DNA from: Magnetospirillum sp902729445
Lineage (GTDB): Bacteria > Pseudomonadota > Alphaproteobacteria > Rhodospirillales > Magnetospirillaceae
Assembly (NCBI RefSeq): GCF_902729445.1
Contig: NZ_CACVCE010000003.1
Span: forward strand, 62,001 to 126,000
Length of the DNA: 64,000 nucleotides
Direction: 5' to 3'
The notes under the pieces were generated by a model. The model was not told the origin of the DNA. It did not search any database and was given only the letters and a program-made list of their open reading frames with translations. How positions within the stretch are numbered: position 1 is the stretch's first letter; every line of letters begins with the position of its first letter. This document shows positions 15,280 through 22,896 of the stretch, piece by piece. The position numbers were made by a program, and so were the translations under genes.

Positions 15280-15663
15280 CTATCGGCGCAGATCGATCTC
15301 GACACCGGGCTCGCCGGTGAACTCGACCAGGATATCCTCGTCCTGGACCAGGTACTGACAGGCCAGGCGATAGGCCGGCGGCATGTCCTCGACCTCGGCC
15401 TTGGCCAGGGTTTCCTTGCTCAGCTTGCCATTGACGGACAGGGTCAGCTTTTCCTTGTCGGTCAGATGGATGGCCTTGGGGGCGTTCTTGCCCAGGTGGG
15501 TCACCTTGATCAGGCACGAACCGCACTCACCGTCCTGGCACTGGAAGGGGATGGCGATGTTGGCGGCCTTGGCCACCGACAAAAGGGTTCCACGGTCGCC
15601 GGCCACCGCATAGACGGTGACGTCCTTGTCCAAAGTCGGGCCGCTGAAGGTAACGTTGGCCAT
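15280..15663 (-). CDS. [2Fe-2S] ferredoxin of the nif cluster
   Basis: 127-aa plant/adrenodoxin-like [2Fe-2S] ferredoxin. The cluster ligands C-X4-C-X2-C are in FQCQDGECGSC and the fourth cysteine is in LACQYLV. Position between the SIR2-like gene and nifO suggests an electron-transfer role in cofactor assembly or to nitrogenase, by inference. The ATG at 15663 follows an AGAGGAG site; the open frame upstream is shadow of the SIR2-like gene. Confidence 0.92.
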   Translation of the reverse strand: MANVTFSGPTLDKDVTVYAVAGDRGTLLSVAKAANIAIPFQCQDGECGSCLIKVTHLGKNAPKAIHLTDKEKLTLSVNGKLSKETLAKAEVEDMPPAYRLACQYLVQDEDILVEFTGEPGVEIDLRR

Positions 15664-15683
15664 CGATTGCGCTCCTCTCTCTC

Positions 15684-16541
15684 TTAGGGTGTCGCGCCCG
15701 CAAACAAGGCGGCGACTTCGGCCAGGCTCATGTCGATCGGGGTGATGCCCTCGACCTCCAGGAACTTCAGCTCGTTGCGGGTCAGGTCTCCCACCGGGAC
15801 CACGGCGAAGCGCGGCCCGCTGGAATGTTTGATGATCGAGCGGGCGAAGGTCCGCAGGATCTGGTCGTAGAACCGGCAGCCCAGGAAGACGAAGCCGCGT
15901 TCCTTGCGGCGGTCCTTCACCGCCTGCGGAATGGGCAAGCCCAGGTCGATGTCGGTCAGCACCTCGACATAATCGGCGTCCGAGGCCAGCACGTCGCCGG
16001 CCGGCTGCGCCGCGCCGTGCGGCTTGTAGAGCACGGTGGCGGCCTGGGCGGCCTGGGCCTCGGTGGTTTCGGCGCCGTCGGAGCCATAGGCGCGGTACCA
16101 CGGCGCGTCGCCGGTACGCCGGGCCTTCGAGGTGCCCTGGACCAGCGCCCAATCGGCGCGCGGCGCCAGGCATTGCGCCAGCGTGCCGTCGTACCAGGTA
16201 TCGACGATCAGCGGCACGCCGGGCAGGGCGGCCAGCCAGCTGTGCAGGATCGACGGCGCCGGCACCGGCTTGAACACTTCAAGCATCAGCTTGTCGAGGG
16301 TGACGCGGTGGCGGAAGGTCTCGATATACTGGGCGGTGTGCCACAGATTGTTGCGAATCCGCCCCGGAACCGCCACCCGGCTGGACAGCAGGTGGGCAAG
16401 GTCGCGGGCGCCGACCGGCACCGGGCAGGCCTCGGGCGACAGGGTCAGCACCTCGGGGCCGAGGAAGGGAATCAATTGTCCGCCGGCGACCCGATGGCCG
16501 ATATCGGAAACGATATCCCTAAGCGTGGCGGCGGCGTTCAT
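15684..16541 (-). CDS. SIR2-like (SIR2_2 family) protein in the nif operon
   Basis: 285-aa protein of unknown nif role with SIR2_2-type landmarks: GGQLIPFLGPEVL near residues 20-32 (glycine-rich NAD-binding loop), VLYKPHGA (about 170-177) followed by SDADYVEVL, and GFVFLGCRFYDQILRTF (about 216-232). The classical sirtuin zinc cysteines are not seen. Members of this fold bind or hydrolyse NAD+ and some deacylate proteins. It sits between nifT (4 bases away) and the ferredoxin gene (20 bases away), clearly within the nifB operon. A link to NAD+ level or to DraT, which consumes NAD+, is only a hypothesis. Confidence 0.82.
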   Translation of the reverse strand: MNAAATLRDIVSDIGHRVAGGQLIPFLGPEVLTLSPEACPVPVGARDLAHLLSSRVAVPGRIRNNLWHTAQYIETFRHRVTLDKLMLEVFKPVPAPSILHSWLAALPGVPLIVDTWYDGTLAQCLAPRADWALVQGTSKARRTGDAPWYRAYGSDGAETTEAQAAQAATVLYKPHGAAQPAGDVLASDADYVEVLTDIDLGLPIPQAVKDRRKERGFVFLGCRFYDQILRTFARSIIKHSSGPRFAVVPVGDLTRNELKFLEVEGITPIDMSLAEVAALFAGATP

Positions 16542-16545
16542 GGGT

Positions 16546-16761
16546 TCAATCCTCGTCGTCGGCGAGCTTGCGGGCTTCGACGGTGATGGGCATGGGGGTG
16601 TCGGCCGGCATGTCGGGCATCTGGAACGACCAGCCGTTGCCGATGCGGATCACACCGCCCCACAGGCCCGGCTTCTCGGCGAACACCACCTTTTCTTCCA
16701 GGTCCTTCTTGGGGACGTAGATTTCAAAGCTGTCACCGACCTTGCGCAGGGTCACCTTCAT
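16546..16761 (-). CDS. nifT: NifT/FixU family protein
   Basis: Small 71-aa protein (MKVTLRKVGDSFEIYVPKKDLEE start, GLWGGVIRIGNGW core) of the NifT/FixU family, whose function is unknown and which is usually dispensable. The ATG at 16761 overlaps the nifZ stop by 4 bases (ATGA), which fits the family N-terminus better than the upstream ATG six codons earlier. Translational coupling to nifZ is likely. Confidence 0.92.
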   Translation of the reverse strand: MKVTLRKVGDSFEIYVPKKDLEEKVVFAEKPGLWGGVIRIGNGWSFQMPDMPADTPMPITVEARKLADDED

Positions 16762-17021
16762 GCCGAAGCCTCCAGGCATTCGAGTTCATGTCCGCGCATG
16801 CCTACCAGCATGCCGCGATCGACGAAGTCGATGGCGTAGACATAGAAGCGGTTGAGATAGGTCCCGACCGACTTCACATAGCCGACGTCACCGGTATGGA
16901 TCAGGTAGGCGCCGATGGGCATGCCCGGATAGGTGCCGTCATTGCGGATTTCCCGCAAAGACTGGACCTTGTCCCCGGCTTCGAACCGCGGCGAGGAGTA
17001 GAGTTCGCTCTCGTCGGTCAT
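16758..17021 (-). CDS. nifZ: NifZ, P-cluster maturation protein
   Basis: 87-aa NifZ: FEAGDKVQSLREIRNDGTYPG followed by GDVGYVKSVGTYLN is the family core. In Azotobacter NifZ helps form the second P-cluster of the MoFe protein. A CAGGAGGCG ribosome-binding site precedes the ATG. It is 21 bases after fdxN and overlaps nifT. Confidence 0.93.
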   Translation of the reverse strand: MTDESELYSSPRFEAGDKVQSLREIRNDGTYPGMPIGAYLIHTGDVGYVKSVGTYLNRFYVYAIDFVDRGMLVGMRGHELECLEASA

Positions 17022-17042
17022 CGGCGCCTCCTGAAACGGACG

Positions 17043-17231
17043 TCAGCCCTGGACGATGCAGCCGTCCGTCGGGCATACCGCGGTGCACTTCGGCGCATCG
17101 CCGTCGCATTCGGTGCAGGCCGAGGCCTTGATCACATAGACGTCGCCCTTCATCGAGATGGCGGCGTTGGGGCATTCGAATTCGCAGGCGCCGCAGGCGG
17201 TGCATTCTTCGGCGAGGATCTTCATGGCCAT
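17043..17231 (-). CDS. fdxN: 2[4Fe-4S] ferredoxin FdxN
   Basis: 62-aa bacterial-type ferredoxin with CTACGACEFECP and the longer C-X2-C-X8-C-X3-C motif CTECDGDAPKCTAVCP, the spacing typical of nif-linked FdxN. FdxN donates electrons to nitrogenase or to NifB. An AAGGAGAA site precedes the ATG at 17231; an alternative ATG lies two codons downstream. Directly follows nifB (28 bases). Confidence 0.94.
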   Translation of the reverse strand: MAMKILAEECTACGACEFECPNAAISMKGDVYVIKASACTECDGDAPKCTAVCPTDGCIVQG

Positions 17232-17259
17232 GATGGTTCTCCTTGGAAGGACAGGGGGG

Positions 17260-18735
17260 TCAGGCGATGGAACCGAGGGTCTGGCGGCCGTTCAGGCCGG
17301 CATACCAATCGGCGATGGCGGTTTCGATGTAATCGAAGGGATAGGCGTCGATGGCGGCGATGCCGGCGGCGGCCAAATCCTTCTTGGGGCACGAGCCGAT
17401 CTTCGAGACGAAAACCGCCGCAACACCGGCCAAGGTCGGGATCAGCTGGTCTTCCAGCACGTCCTCGTCGCCCCAGCCGCCTTGGCAGTAATTCTCGACC
17501 TTGCGGTGACCGACGAAGCGGACACCGGCCTGATCGACCTCGTAGACCTGGAATTCGCTGGCATGGCCGAAATGCTGGTTGATGCGCCCGCCGCCCTTGG
17601 TGGCGACGGCGACCAGCTGGGCCGGTGCGGCGGTGACGGTGGCGGCCAGTTCGTCCTCGGCCACCAGGACGGCGGCCCGACGATCGGCGCGCTCGCGCTC
17701 GACCACTTCACGGTACAGGCGCCGGGCCTCGGGATCGTACTCAAGGTCGGGATCGATGCTGTCCAGCATGAAATCCTGCGACAAATCCTCGCCCAGCATG
17801 CCGATGGCGTCGGCCCGGCACTGGCGGCAATGGCGCATCAGGTTGGCACCGCCGGCCAGCTTGTCCTGCAGGTCCTTCAGCTCGGCCGGCGATGGGCCGC
17901 GCTGGCCGGTCAGGCCGAAATGGGTGCCGTGTTCCGGCGCCGAGATCAGCGGCATGACATTGTGCAGGAAGGCGCCACGCGCCTTGATGGCGGCGTTGAC
18001 GTCCAGCAGGTGCTGGTCGTTGATGCCGGGGATCATCACCGAGTTGACCTTGACCAGGATACCCTTGGCGGTCAGCGCCTCGAGGCCTTCCATCTGGCGC
18101 TCGTGCAGGATCTTCGAGGCGTCGAGGCCGGTATAGCGCTTGCCGTTGAAATAGATCCACGGATAGATCGCCGTGCCGACCTCGGGGTCCACCATGTTGA
18201 TGGTGATGGTGACGTGGTCGATATTGTGCTCGGCCAGGGCATCGACATGGTCGGGCAGGGCCAGGCCGTTGGTCGAGACGCAGAACTTGAGGTCGGGCAG
18301 GCGCTTCTCGACCAGACGGAAGGTCTCGAAGGTCTTGCGCCAGTCGTACAAGGAATCACCGGGGCCGGCGATGCCCAGAACCGACAGCTGCGGCACCTTG
18401 TTGGCGACGGCGACCACCTTCATGGCGGCCTGTTCCGGACTCATCCGTTCGCTGGTCACGCCGGGGCGGGACTCGTTCGAACAATCGTACTTCCGGTTGC
18501 AGTAATTGCACTGGATGTTGCAGGCCGGCGCCACCGCCACATGCATGCGGGCGAAATAATGGTGCGCCTCTTCGGAATAGCAGGGGTGGTCCTTGATCTT
18601 GTCCCACACATGGGCGGGCATGTCGTCGGGTCCCGAGGACGAGCCGCAGCTCGACTTCGACGAACAGCCACTGGCCTGAGGCTTGGACGCACCGCGCTTG
18701 GCGATGCTGTTCAGGGATACGATGTTGCTCGTCAC
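17260..18735 (-). CDS. nifB: FeMo-cofactor biosynthesis radical-SAM protein NifB
   Basis: Builds NifB-co, the 8Fe core precursor of FeMo-cofactor with its central carbide. Radical-SAM motif CNIQCNYC (C72, C76, C79 from the chosen start) and a C-terminal NifX-like domain (GGGRINQHFGHASEFQVYEV to the end). I chose the GTG at 18735 (491 aa): a GGAGG site lies six bases upstream, and the sigma-54 promoter at 18776-18791 lies inside the longer ATG frame, so that ATG (18798) would not be transcribed. First gene of nifB-fdxN-nifZ-nifT-SIR2-ferredoxin-nifO. Confidence 0.95.
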   Translation of the reverse strand: MTSNIVSLNSIAKRGASKPQASGCSSKSSCGSSSGPDDMPAHVWDKIKDHPCYSEEAHHYFARMHVAVAPACNIQCNYCNRKYDCSNESRPGVTSERMSPEQAAMKVVAVANKVPQLSVLGIAGPGDSLYDWRKTFETFRLVEKRLPDLKFCVSTNGLALPDHVDALAEHNIDHVTITINMVDPEVGTAIYPWIYFNGKRYTGLDASKILHERQMEGLEALTAKGILVKVNSVMIPGINDQHLLDVNAAIKARGAFLHNVMPLISAPEHGTHFGLTGQRGPSPAELKDLQDKLAGGANLMRHCRQCRADAIGMLGEDLSQDFMLDSIDPDLEYDPEARRLYREVVERERADRRAAVLVAEDELAATVTAAPAQLVAVATKGGGRINQHFGHASEFQVYEVDQAGVRFVGHRKVENYCQGGWGDEDVLEDQLIPTLAGVAAVFVSKIGSCPKKDLAAAGIAAIDAYPFDYIETAIADWYAGLNGRQTLGSIA

Positions 18736-18775
18736 CGGCAGCCTCCACGGATTGAGGTCTCTTGCCGATAAGCTT

Positions 18776-18791
18776 TGCAACGATGATGCCA
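18776..18791 (-). promoter_or_regulatory. Sigma-54 promoter of the nifB operon
   Basis: Minus-strand TGGCATCATCGTTGCA matches TGGCAC-N5-TTGCA with one change. The predicted transcript starts near 18764, about 29 bases before the GTG start of nifB. Confidence 0.88.
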
Positions 18792-18837
18792 ACTTCAAAA
18801 GTGGCTGAGTTCTGCGGTTTTTTGGGGTTTTGTCGGT

Positions 18838-18853
18838 TGTCGCATCCCCGACA
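18838..18853. promoter_or_regulatory. NifA upstream activator site for nifB
   Basis: TGTCGCATCCCCGACA fits TGT-N10-ACA, centred about 82 bases upstream of the predicted nifB transcript start. It forms the left arm of the hairpin that follows nifA. Confidence 0.8.
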
Positions 18854-18871
18854 TCGCGTCGGGGATGCGAC
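18839..18871. terminator. 14-bp hairpin after nifA, overlapping the NifA site
   Basis: A perfect 14-bp stem (GTCGCATCCCCGAC / GTCGGGGATGCGAC, loop ATCGC) lies 3 bases beyond the nifA stop codon. No good T-tract follows on the minus strand, so termination is likely but perhaps leaky. Confidence 0.65.
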
Positions 18872-18874
18872 AGA

Positions 18875-20569
18875 TCACAATTGGCGGATTTCGATGTTGT
18901 GCTTTTTCAGCGCATAGCCGATCTGGCGCGGCGTCAGGCCCAGCAGGCGGGCGGCCTTGGCCTGGACCCAGCCGCAACGCTCCATCGCCTGGATCAAGCG
19001 GCCGCGTTCGTCGTCGGCGTCCAGTTCGGCCTCGTCGCCGTCGCCAGCGGGAACCGGGGCCGGCTGCGCCGCCGGGGCAGGGGCCGGGGTCTGGGGCGCC
19101 GGGGTAGGATGGTGATGGTGGTGGTGGCCCGCATCATGGGGCTGAATCGCCGCCGCCAGATTCGACTGGCCCGGCTTGCCGCCCCACAAGGTGGATGACA
19201 GGCAGGTGTCGCGCTTGCACGACAGGTCGATCTCGTCGATCACCCCGTCGGCGGCCATGGTCGCCGAACGGTAGACGCAATTTTCCAGTTCGCGGACATT
19301 GCCGGGGAAATTGCAGCGTTGCAGGGTCTGCAGGGCCTTGGCGGTGATGCCGACGGTGCGCCCGTTTTCCTGGTTGAACTGCTTGAGGAAATGGTCGGCC
19401 AGGGCCGGGATGTCGGCCTTGCGGTCGCGCAGCGGCGGCAGGAAGATCGGCACCACGTTCAGGCGGAAGTAAAGGTCGGCGCGGAACTCGCCCTTGGTGA
19501 CGGCGGCTTCCAGGTCGCGGTTGGTGGCGGCGACCAGACGGACATCGACCTTGATGGTCTTGACGCCGCCGACCCGCTCGAACTCGCCTTCCTGCAGCAC
19601 GCGCAACAGCTTGGACTGGAAGGCCTGGGAAATCTCGCCGATCTCGTCCAGGAACAGCGTGCCGCCATTGGCCAGCTCGAAGCGGCCCTTGCGTTCGGCG
19701 ATGGCCCCGGTGAAGGCGCCTTTTTCGTGGCCGAACAATTCGGATTCCAGCACGCTTTCCGACAATGCCGCGCAATTGACCTTGATGAACGGCTTTTGCG
19801 CCCGCTTCGACATCTGGTGCAGCGCCTGGGCCATCATTTCCTTGCCGGTGCCGGATTCGCCGCGCAGCAGCACGGTGGCCTTGGTCGGCGCCGCCTGCTG
19901 GATCTGGCCCAGCACGTTGCTGATGGCGTCCGAGGCGCCGATGATGTCGTCCATGCCGTGCGGCGCGGCGGATGGCGCGATCTTGATGACCTGCTTTTGC
20001 AGGCGGACATTGTCCTCCATCAGCCGCTCGCGGTCGGCCAGCACCTTGCGGTACAGGCTGACGGTCTGGCCGATCAGGGTGCCGACCATGGTCAGGAAGC
20101 GGATATCGTGCTGGAAGCCGCGCAACGCCCCAGACTCGCGGCCGCGCAACACCGACAGCGACCCGAACGGCTTGTCGTTGGTCTTGATCGGCACGCACAG
20201 GAAGGCCAGGCTGTCGTCGTCGGGCTCCAGGAATTCGGCGATGTAATCGGCCAGATCGGGGTCGCCGACGGCGCTGGGGACCACCATCGGCATGCCGCGA
20301 TCGACCACCGGGCGGATGGCCTCGACCGGATAGCGGATGCCGCCGCCTTTGGCCTCGGCCAAAGACATGCCGGTGACCGCGGCCATGACCAGACGGTCGT
20401 CGTGATCGGTCAGCATGATGACGCCGTGACGCATGGCCAGATACGAAGACAGGATGTTCAGAACATCGTGCAAGGCGCGGTCGAGGTCGAAACTGGCCCC
20501 CAGGACCTTGCCGATCTCATAAATCCCGATCAGATGGGCTTCGCTGTCATCGATCCTGATCTTGTTCAC
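18875..20569 (-). CDS. nifA: Nitrogen-fixation transcriptional activator NifA
   Basis: Sigma-54 enhancer-binding activator of the nif promoters, 564 aa. GAF domain about residues 25-175; AAA+ domain about 205-440 with Walker A GESGTGKE (237-244), the sigma-54-contacting GAFTGA (284-289) and Walker B LFLDEIGE; C-terminal Fis-type helix-turn-helix (about 523-562). C419, C431, C451 and C456 form C-X11-C-X19-C-X4-C, the motif of oxygen-sensitive NifA. Odd: the linker has six consecutive histidines (482-487) and then a Pro/Ala-rich stretch. It lies between nifW and nifB on the same strand. Confidence 0.97.
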   Translation of the reverse strand: MNKIRIDDSEAHLIGIYEIGKVLGASFDLDRALHDVLNILSSYLAMRHGVIMLTDHDDRLVMAAVTGMSLAEAKGGGIRYPVEAIRPVVDRGMPMVVPSAVGDPDLADYIAEFLEPDDDSLAFLCVPIKTNDKPFGSLSVLRGRESGALRGFQHDIRFLTMVGTLIGQTVSLYRKVLADRERLMEDNVRLQKQVIKIAPSAAPHGMDDIIGASDAISNVLGQIQQAAPTKATVLLRGESGTGKEMMAQALHQMSKRAQKPFIKVNCAALSESVLESELFGHEKGAFTGAIAERKGRFELANGGTLFLDEIGEISQAFQSKLLRVLQEGEFERVGGVKTIKVDVRLVAATNRDLEAAVTKGEFRADLYFRLNVVPIFLPPLRDRKADIPALADHFLKQFNQENGRTVGITAKALQTLQRCNFPGNVRELENCVYRSATMAADGVIDEIDLSCKRDTCLSSTLWGGKPGQSNLAAAIQPHDAGHHHHHHPTPAPQTPAPAPAAQPAPVPAGDGDEAELDADDERGRLIQAMERCGWVQAKAARLLGLTPRQIGYALKKHNIEIRQL

Positions 20570-20594
20570 ACCGGTATCCTGTGCTGGTCAATCG

Positions 20595-20611
20595 TGCACA
20601 TAAATTGTGCA
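20595..20611. promoter_or_regulatory. Dyad upstream of nifA
   Basis: TGCACA-N5-TGTGCA, a perfect 6-bp inverted repeat about 26 bases upstream of the nifA start codon. It could be an operator for nifA or a small leader hairpin. It does not match TGT-N10-ACA, and I cannot name the factor. Confidence 0.4.
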
Positions 20612-20749
20612 TACTTGGCATATGGCTAAACAATGGGCTCCGGTCAAGCGACTGTCGGTTACAAATTCGCTGGGCCGGCACGGCGGATTGTCCCGGCGAC
20701 CGGCCTCAGATGGGGGCGCGGCCGACCGAGATCAAGGCGCGGCCCCAGC

Positions 20750-21070
20750 CTAGCGTTTGGTTTTCAACTGGTCGATCGAGACGAATCCGGCCTGGGGCGC
20801 CTGGTCCTTGAACACCTTGAACATCTTTTCCTTGACCCCGCTCGAGGTCAGAAAATCGCTGTAGGCCGAGGCCAGGCAGGATTGGCAGGCTTCGAACTGG
20901 TCGGATTCCGCCATTTCCGCCACCTTGGCGCGGGCCATGTTCTCGTTGAACCGCTTGAGGATGTGCAGGCGGCTGACGTTCAGGACCGCCTGTTCAAAGG
21001 GCACGTCCAGCGCGGCGAAGAATTCCTCGGCCGCCGACAATCCCTGCAACTTGTTCAAGATGGTGCTCAT
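20750..21070 (-). CDS. nifW: Nitrogenase-stabilizing protein NifW
   Basis: 106-aa NifW: LQGLSAAEEFFAALDVPFEQAVLNV start, the LHILKRFNENM helix, and CQSCLASAYSDFL. NifW binds and protects the MoFe protein against oxygen and takes part in its maturation. It has its own sigma-54 promoter (21111-21126). nifA follows after 180 bases, so read-through from nifW could raise NifA level. Confidence 0.95.
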   Translation of the reverse strand: MSTILNKLQGLSAAEEFFAALDVPFEQAVLNVSRLHILKRFNENMARAKVAEMAESDQFEACQSCLASAYSDFLTSSGVKEKMFKVFKDQAPQAGFVSIDQLKTKR

Positions 21071-21110
21071 GGTCGCTGCCTTTGCCGCTGGTTTGCCGTG
21101 CCATTACCTC

Positions 21111-21126
21111 AGCAAGCTTCGTGCCA
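21111..21126 (-). promoter_or_regulatory. Sigma-54 promoter of nifW
   Basis: Minus-strand TGGCACGAAGCTTGCT is a perfect consensus element in the 68-bp gap between the diguanylate cyclase gene and nifW. The transcript would start about 29 bases before the nifW ATG. No full NifA site is visible upstream; TGC-N10-ACA at 21185-21200 is a one-mismatch candidate inside the neighbouring gene. Confidence 0.88.
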
Positions 21127-21138
21127 TACGCCCAACCC

Positions 21139-22113
21139 TCAGGCCGGCACCACCACGCCGAGGCCAACCCGGTTGCGGCCGGCATGCTTGGCCTGGTACA
21201 GGGCGGCGTCTGCGGCGGCGACCAGGGTGTCGTGGCTGCCTGAATCACCGGGAACCGTCGAGGCGACGCCGACGCTGAGCGTGACGTGGTCGCTGGTCAA
21301 GCTGGCGCCGTGGGGCAGGGCCAGGATTTCGACGGCGTGGCGGATGCGCTCGGCCACCGCCTTGGCGGCGTCGGGGTCGGTGTTGGGCAGAACCACCACG
21401 AATTCCTCGCCGCCATAGCGCGCAGCCAGATCGCCCTGGCGGAACACCTGGGCACCGATGGCCTGGGCCACCGCCTTCAGGCAGGCATCGCCCTTCTGGT
21501 GCCCGTAGGTGTCGTTATAAAGCTTGAAATGATCGACATCGATCAGCAGCACCGACAAGGGCGTGCCCTCGCGCTTGTTGTGCAGCCATTCGGCCTCGAT
21601 CTTTTCGTCGAAGGACAGGCGGTTGGCCAGGCCGGTCAGGCCGTCCTTGACCGCCAGGCTTTGCAAGGCCATCTGGGCCAGACGCTGTTCGGTGTTGTCG
21701 CGCAAGGTTTCGACCACCGCCTGCAACACGCCGTTCTCGTCGAAGATCGGGCCGGCGTCGATGGCCAGGAACAGCCGCTTCTTGACCTTGGGCATGACGC
21801 ACCAATTCTCGGCCTTCAACCCCAGCGTCCCGGTGGTGGGGTCGGAATGGGTCTCGTAAAGGCGGTCCAGTTCCTCGGTGCTGCCCAAGGCCAGGATGTC
21901 GGCCAGGCAATGCCTGGGCTCGTCGTAAAAGGCCCGCCAATGGTCCGAGGTGCCCAGGATATCCTCGGCCATCACCCCGGTCAGCCGCTCGCAGGCCTTA
22001 TTCCAGATGATGACGCGGCGTTCAGCATCCAGCACGAAGGTCGGCACCACCAGGTGCTGCATCAGACGAACGGCGAAGGCATGGCCGTCGCTCAGATCCT
22101 GGGCATTGTGCAC
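21139..22113 (-). CDS. PAS-GGDEF diguanylate cyclase
   Basis: 324-aa soluble c-di-GMP synthase. A PAS sensor domain (about residues 15-140) is joined to a GGDEF domain (about 155-320). The active-site signature is GGEEF (234-238), and an RxxD inhibitory site (RQGD, 225-228) sits at the usual five-residue distance, so the enzyme should be active and product-inhibited. No membrane segment. It lies at the edge of the nif island, directly upstream of nifW on the same strand; a functional link is not shown. Confidence 0.93.
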   Translation of the reverse strand: MHNAQDLSDGHAFAVRLMQHLVVPTFVLDAERRVIIWNKACERLTGVMAEDILGTSDHWRAFYDEPRHCLADILALGSTEELDRLYETHSDPTTGTLGLKAENWCVMPKVKKRLFLAIDAGPIFDENGVLQAVVETLRDNTEQRLAQMALQSLAVKDGLTGLANRLSFDEKIEAEWLHNKREGTPLSVLLIDVDHFKLYNDTYGHQKGDACLKAVAQAIGAQVFRQGDLAARYGGEEFVVVLPNTDPDAAKAVAERIRHAVEILALPHGASLTSDHVTLSVGVASTVPGDSGSHDTLVAAADAALYQAKHAGRNRVGLGVVVPA

Positions 22114-22200
22114 GTATATTTCCCCCGGGCGCGCTATGACAAAAGATTGGGCTTACAATAGCGCGACCGGAACAGGTTGAGAAGAGGCAGGGGCGCGCAA

Positions 22201-22827
22201 TTAAACCTCAAGAAAAGTGTTGGTATAGGGGTCCAGGCGGAACAGCTTGCCTTCTTCCATGTTGTAGAACCAGCCGTGCAGCATCAGACGGCTTTGTTCG
22301 ACCCGCTCGCGCACCCAGGGGAAGGTCATCAGGTTGGCCAGCGAGATGGCGACGGTTTCCTGCTCGCACATCCGCCGTGCCGCCTCGATGGGCTGGCCGG
22401 CCGACAGGGTCAGGGCCAAGGCCCGGTCGCGGGCGGCCCGCGCGATGGTCATCCAACCCTTGATGAAGTCGGTCTGGTCGCCCGACTGGTTTTCCACCAG
22501 CGCGCGGACGCCGCCGCACTGGGCGTGGCCCAGGACCACCACGTGCTCAACCTCGAGGCCGCGCACGGCGAATTCCAGTGCCGCCGAGGTGCCGTGATGG
22601 CCCTGGTCGGGAGCATAGGGCGGGATCAGATTGGCGACATTGCGCAGCACGAACATCTCGCCGGGCTGGGCGTCGAACAAGATGGCCGGATCGACGCGCG
22701 AATCGCAGCAGCCGATCAACAGCACTTTCGGGGTCTGTCCTTGTTGGGCCAGGGTCTCGAACAGGCCCCGGTTCTGGGCGAAATTCGTTTCGCGGAATCG
22801 GCGGAAGCCGTCGATCAGCTTGTCCAT
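22201..22827 (-). CDS. Beta-class carbonic anhydrase
   Basis: 208-aa zinc enzyme interconverting CO2 and bicarbonate. Zinc ligands are seen in GCCDSRVDP (Cys, with the Asp-Arg dyad) and GHAQCGGV (His-X2-Cys). Start ATG at 22827 with a GGAGGACC ribosome-binding site; the longer frame has no family similarity. Divergent from the YdcF-like gene. Bicarbonate supply for carboxylases is the likely role. Confidence 0.94.
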   Translation of the reverse strand: MDKLIDGFRRFRETNFAQNRGLFETLAQQGQTPKVLLIGCCDSRVDPAILFDAQPGEMFVLRNVANLIPPYAPDQGHHGTSAALEFAVRGLEVEHVVVLGHAQCGGVRALVENQSGDQTDFIKGWMTIARAARDRALALTLSAGQPIEAARRMCEQETVAISLANLMTFPWVRERVEQSRLMLHGWFYNMEEGKLFRLDPYTNTFLEV

Positions 22828-22896
22828 GTGGTCCTCCCAGGTGACAATCGGTGGCCTGTTTATCATGATCGGGTCGGCGGCCAAAGGGAGTCATTG

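Noticed and set aside
19065..19140. His/Pro/Ala-rich stretch in nifA as a possible frameshift
   Set aside because: The reading frame resumes into an intact HTH, so it is a genuine linker and not a sequencing error.
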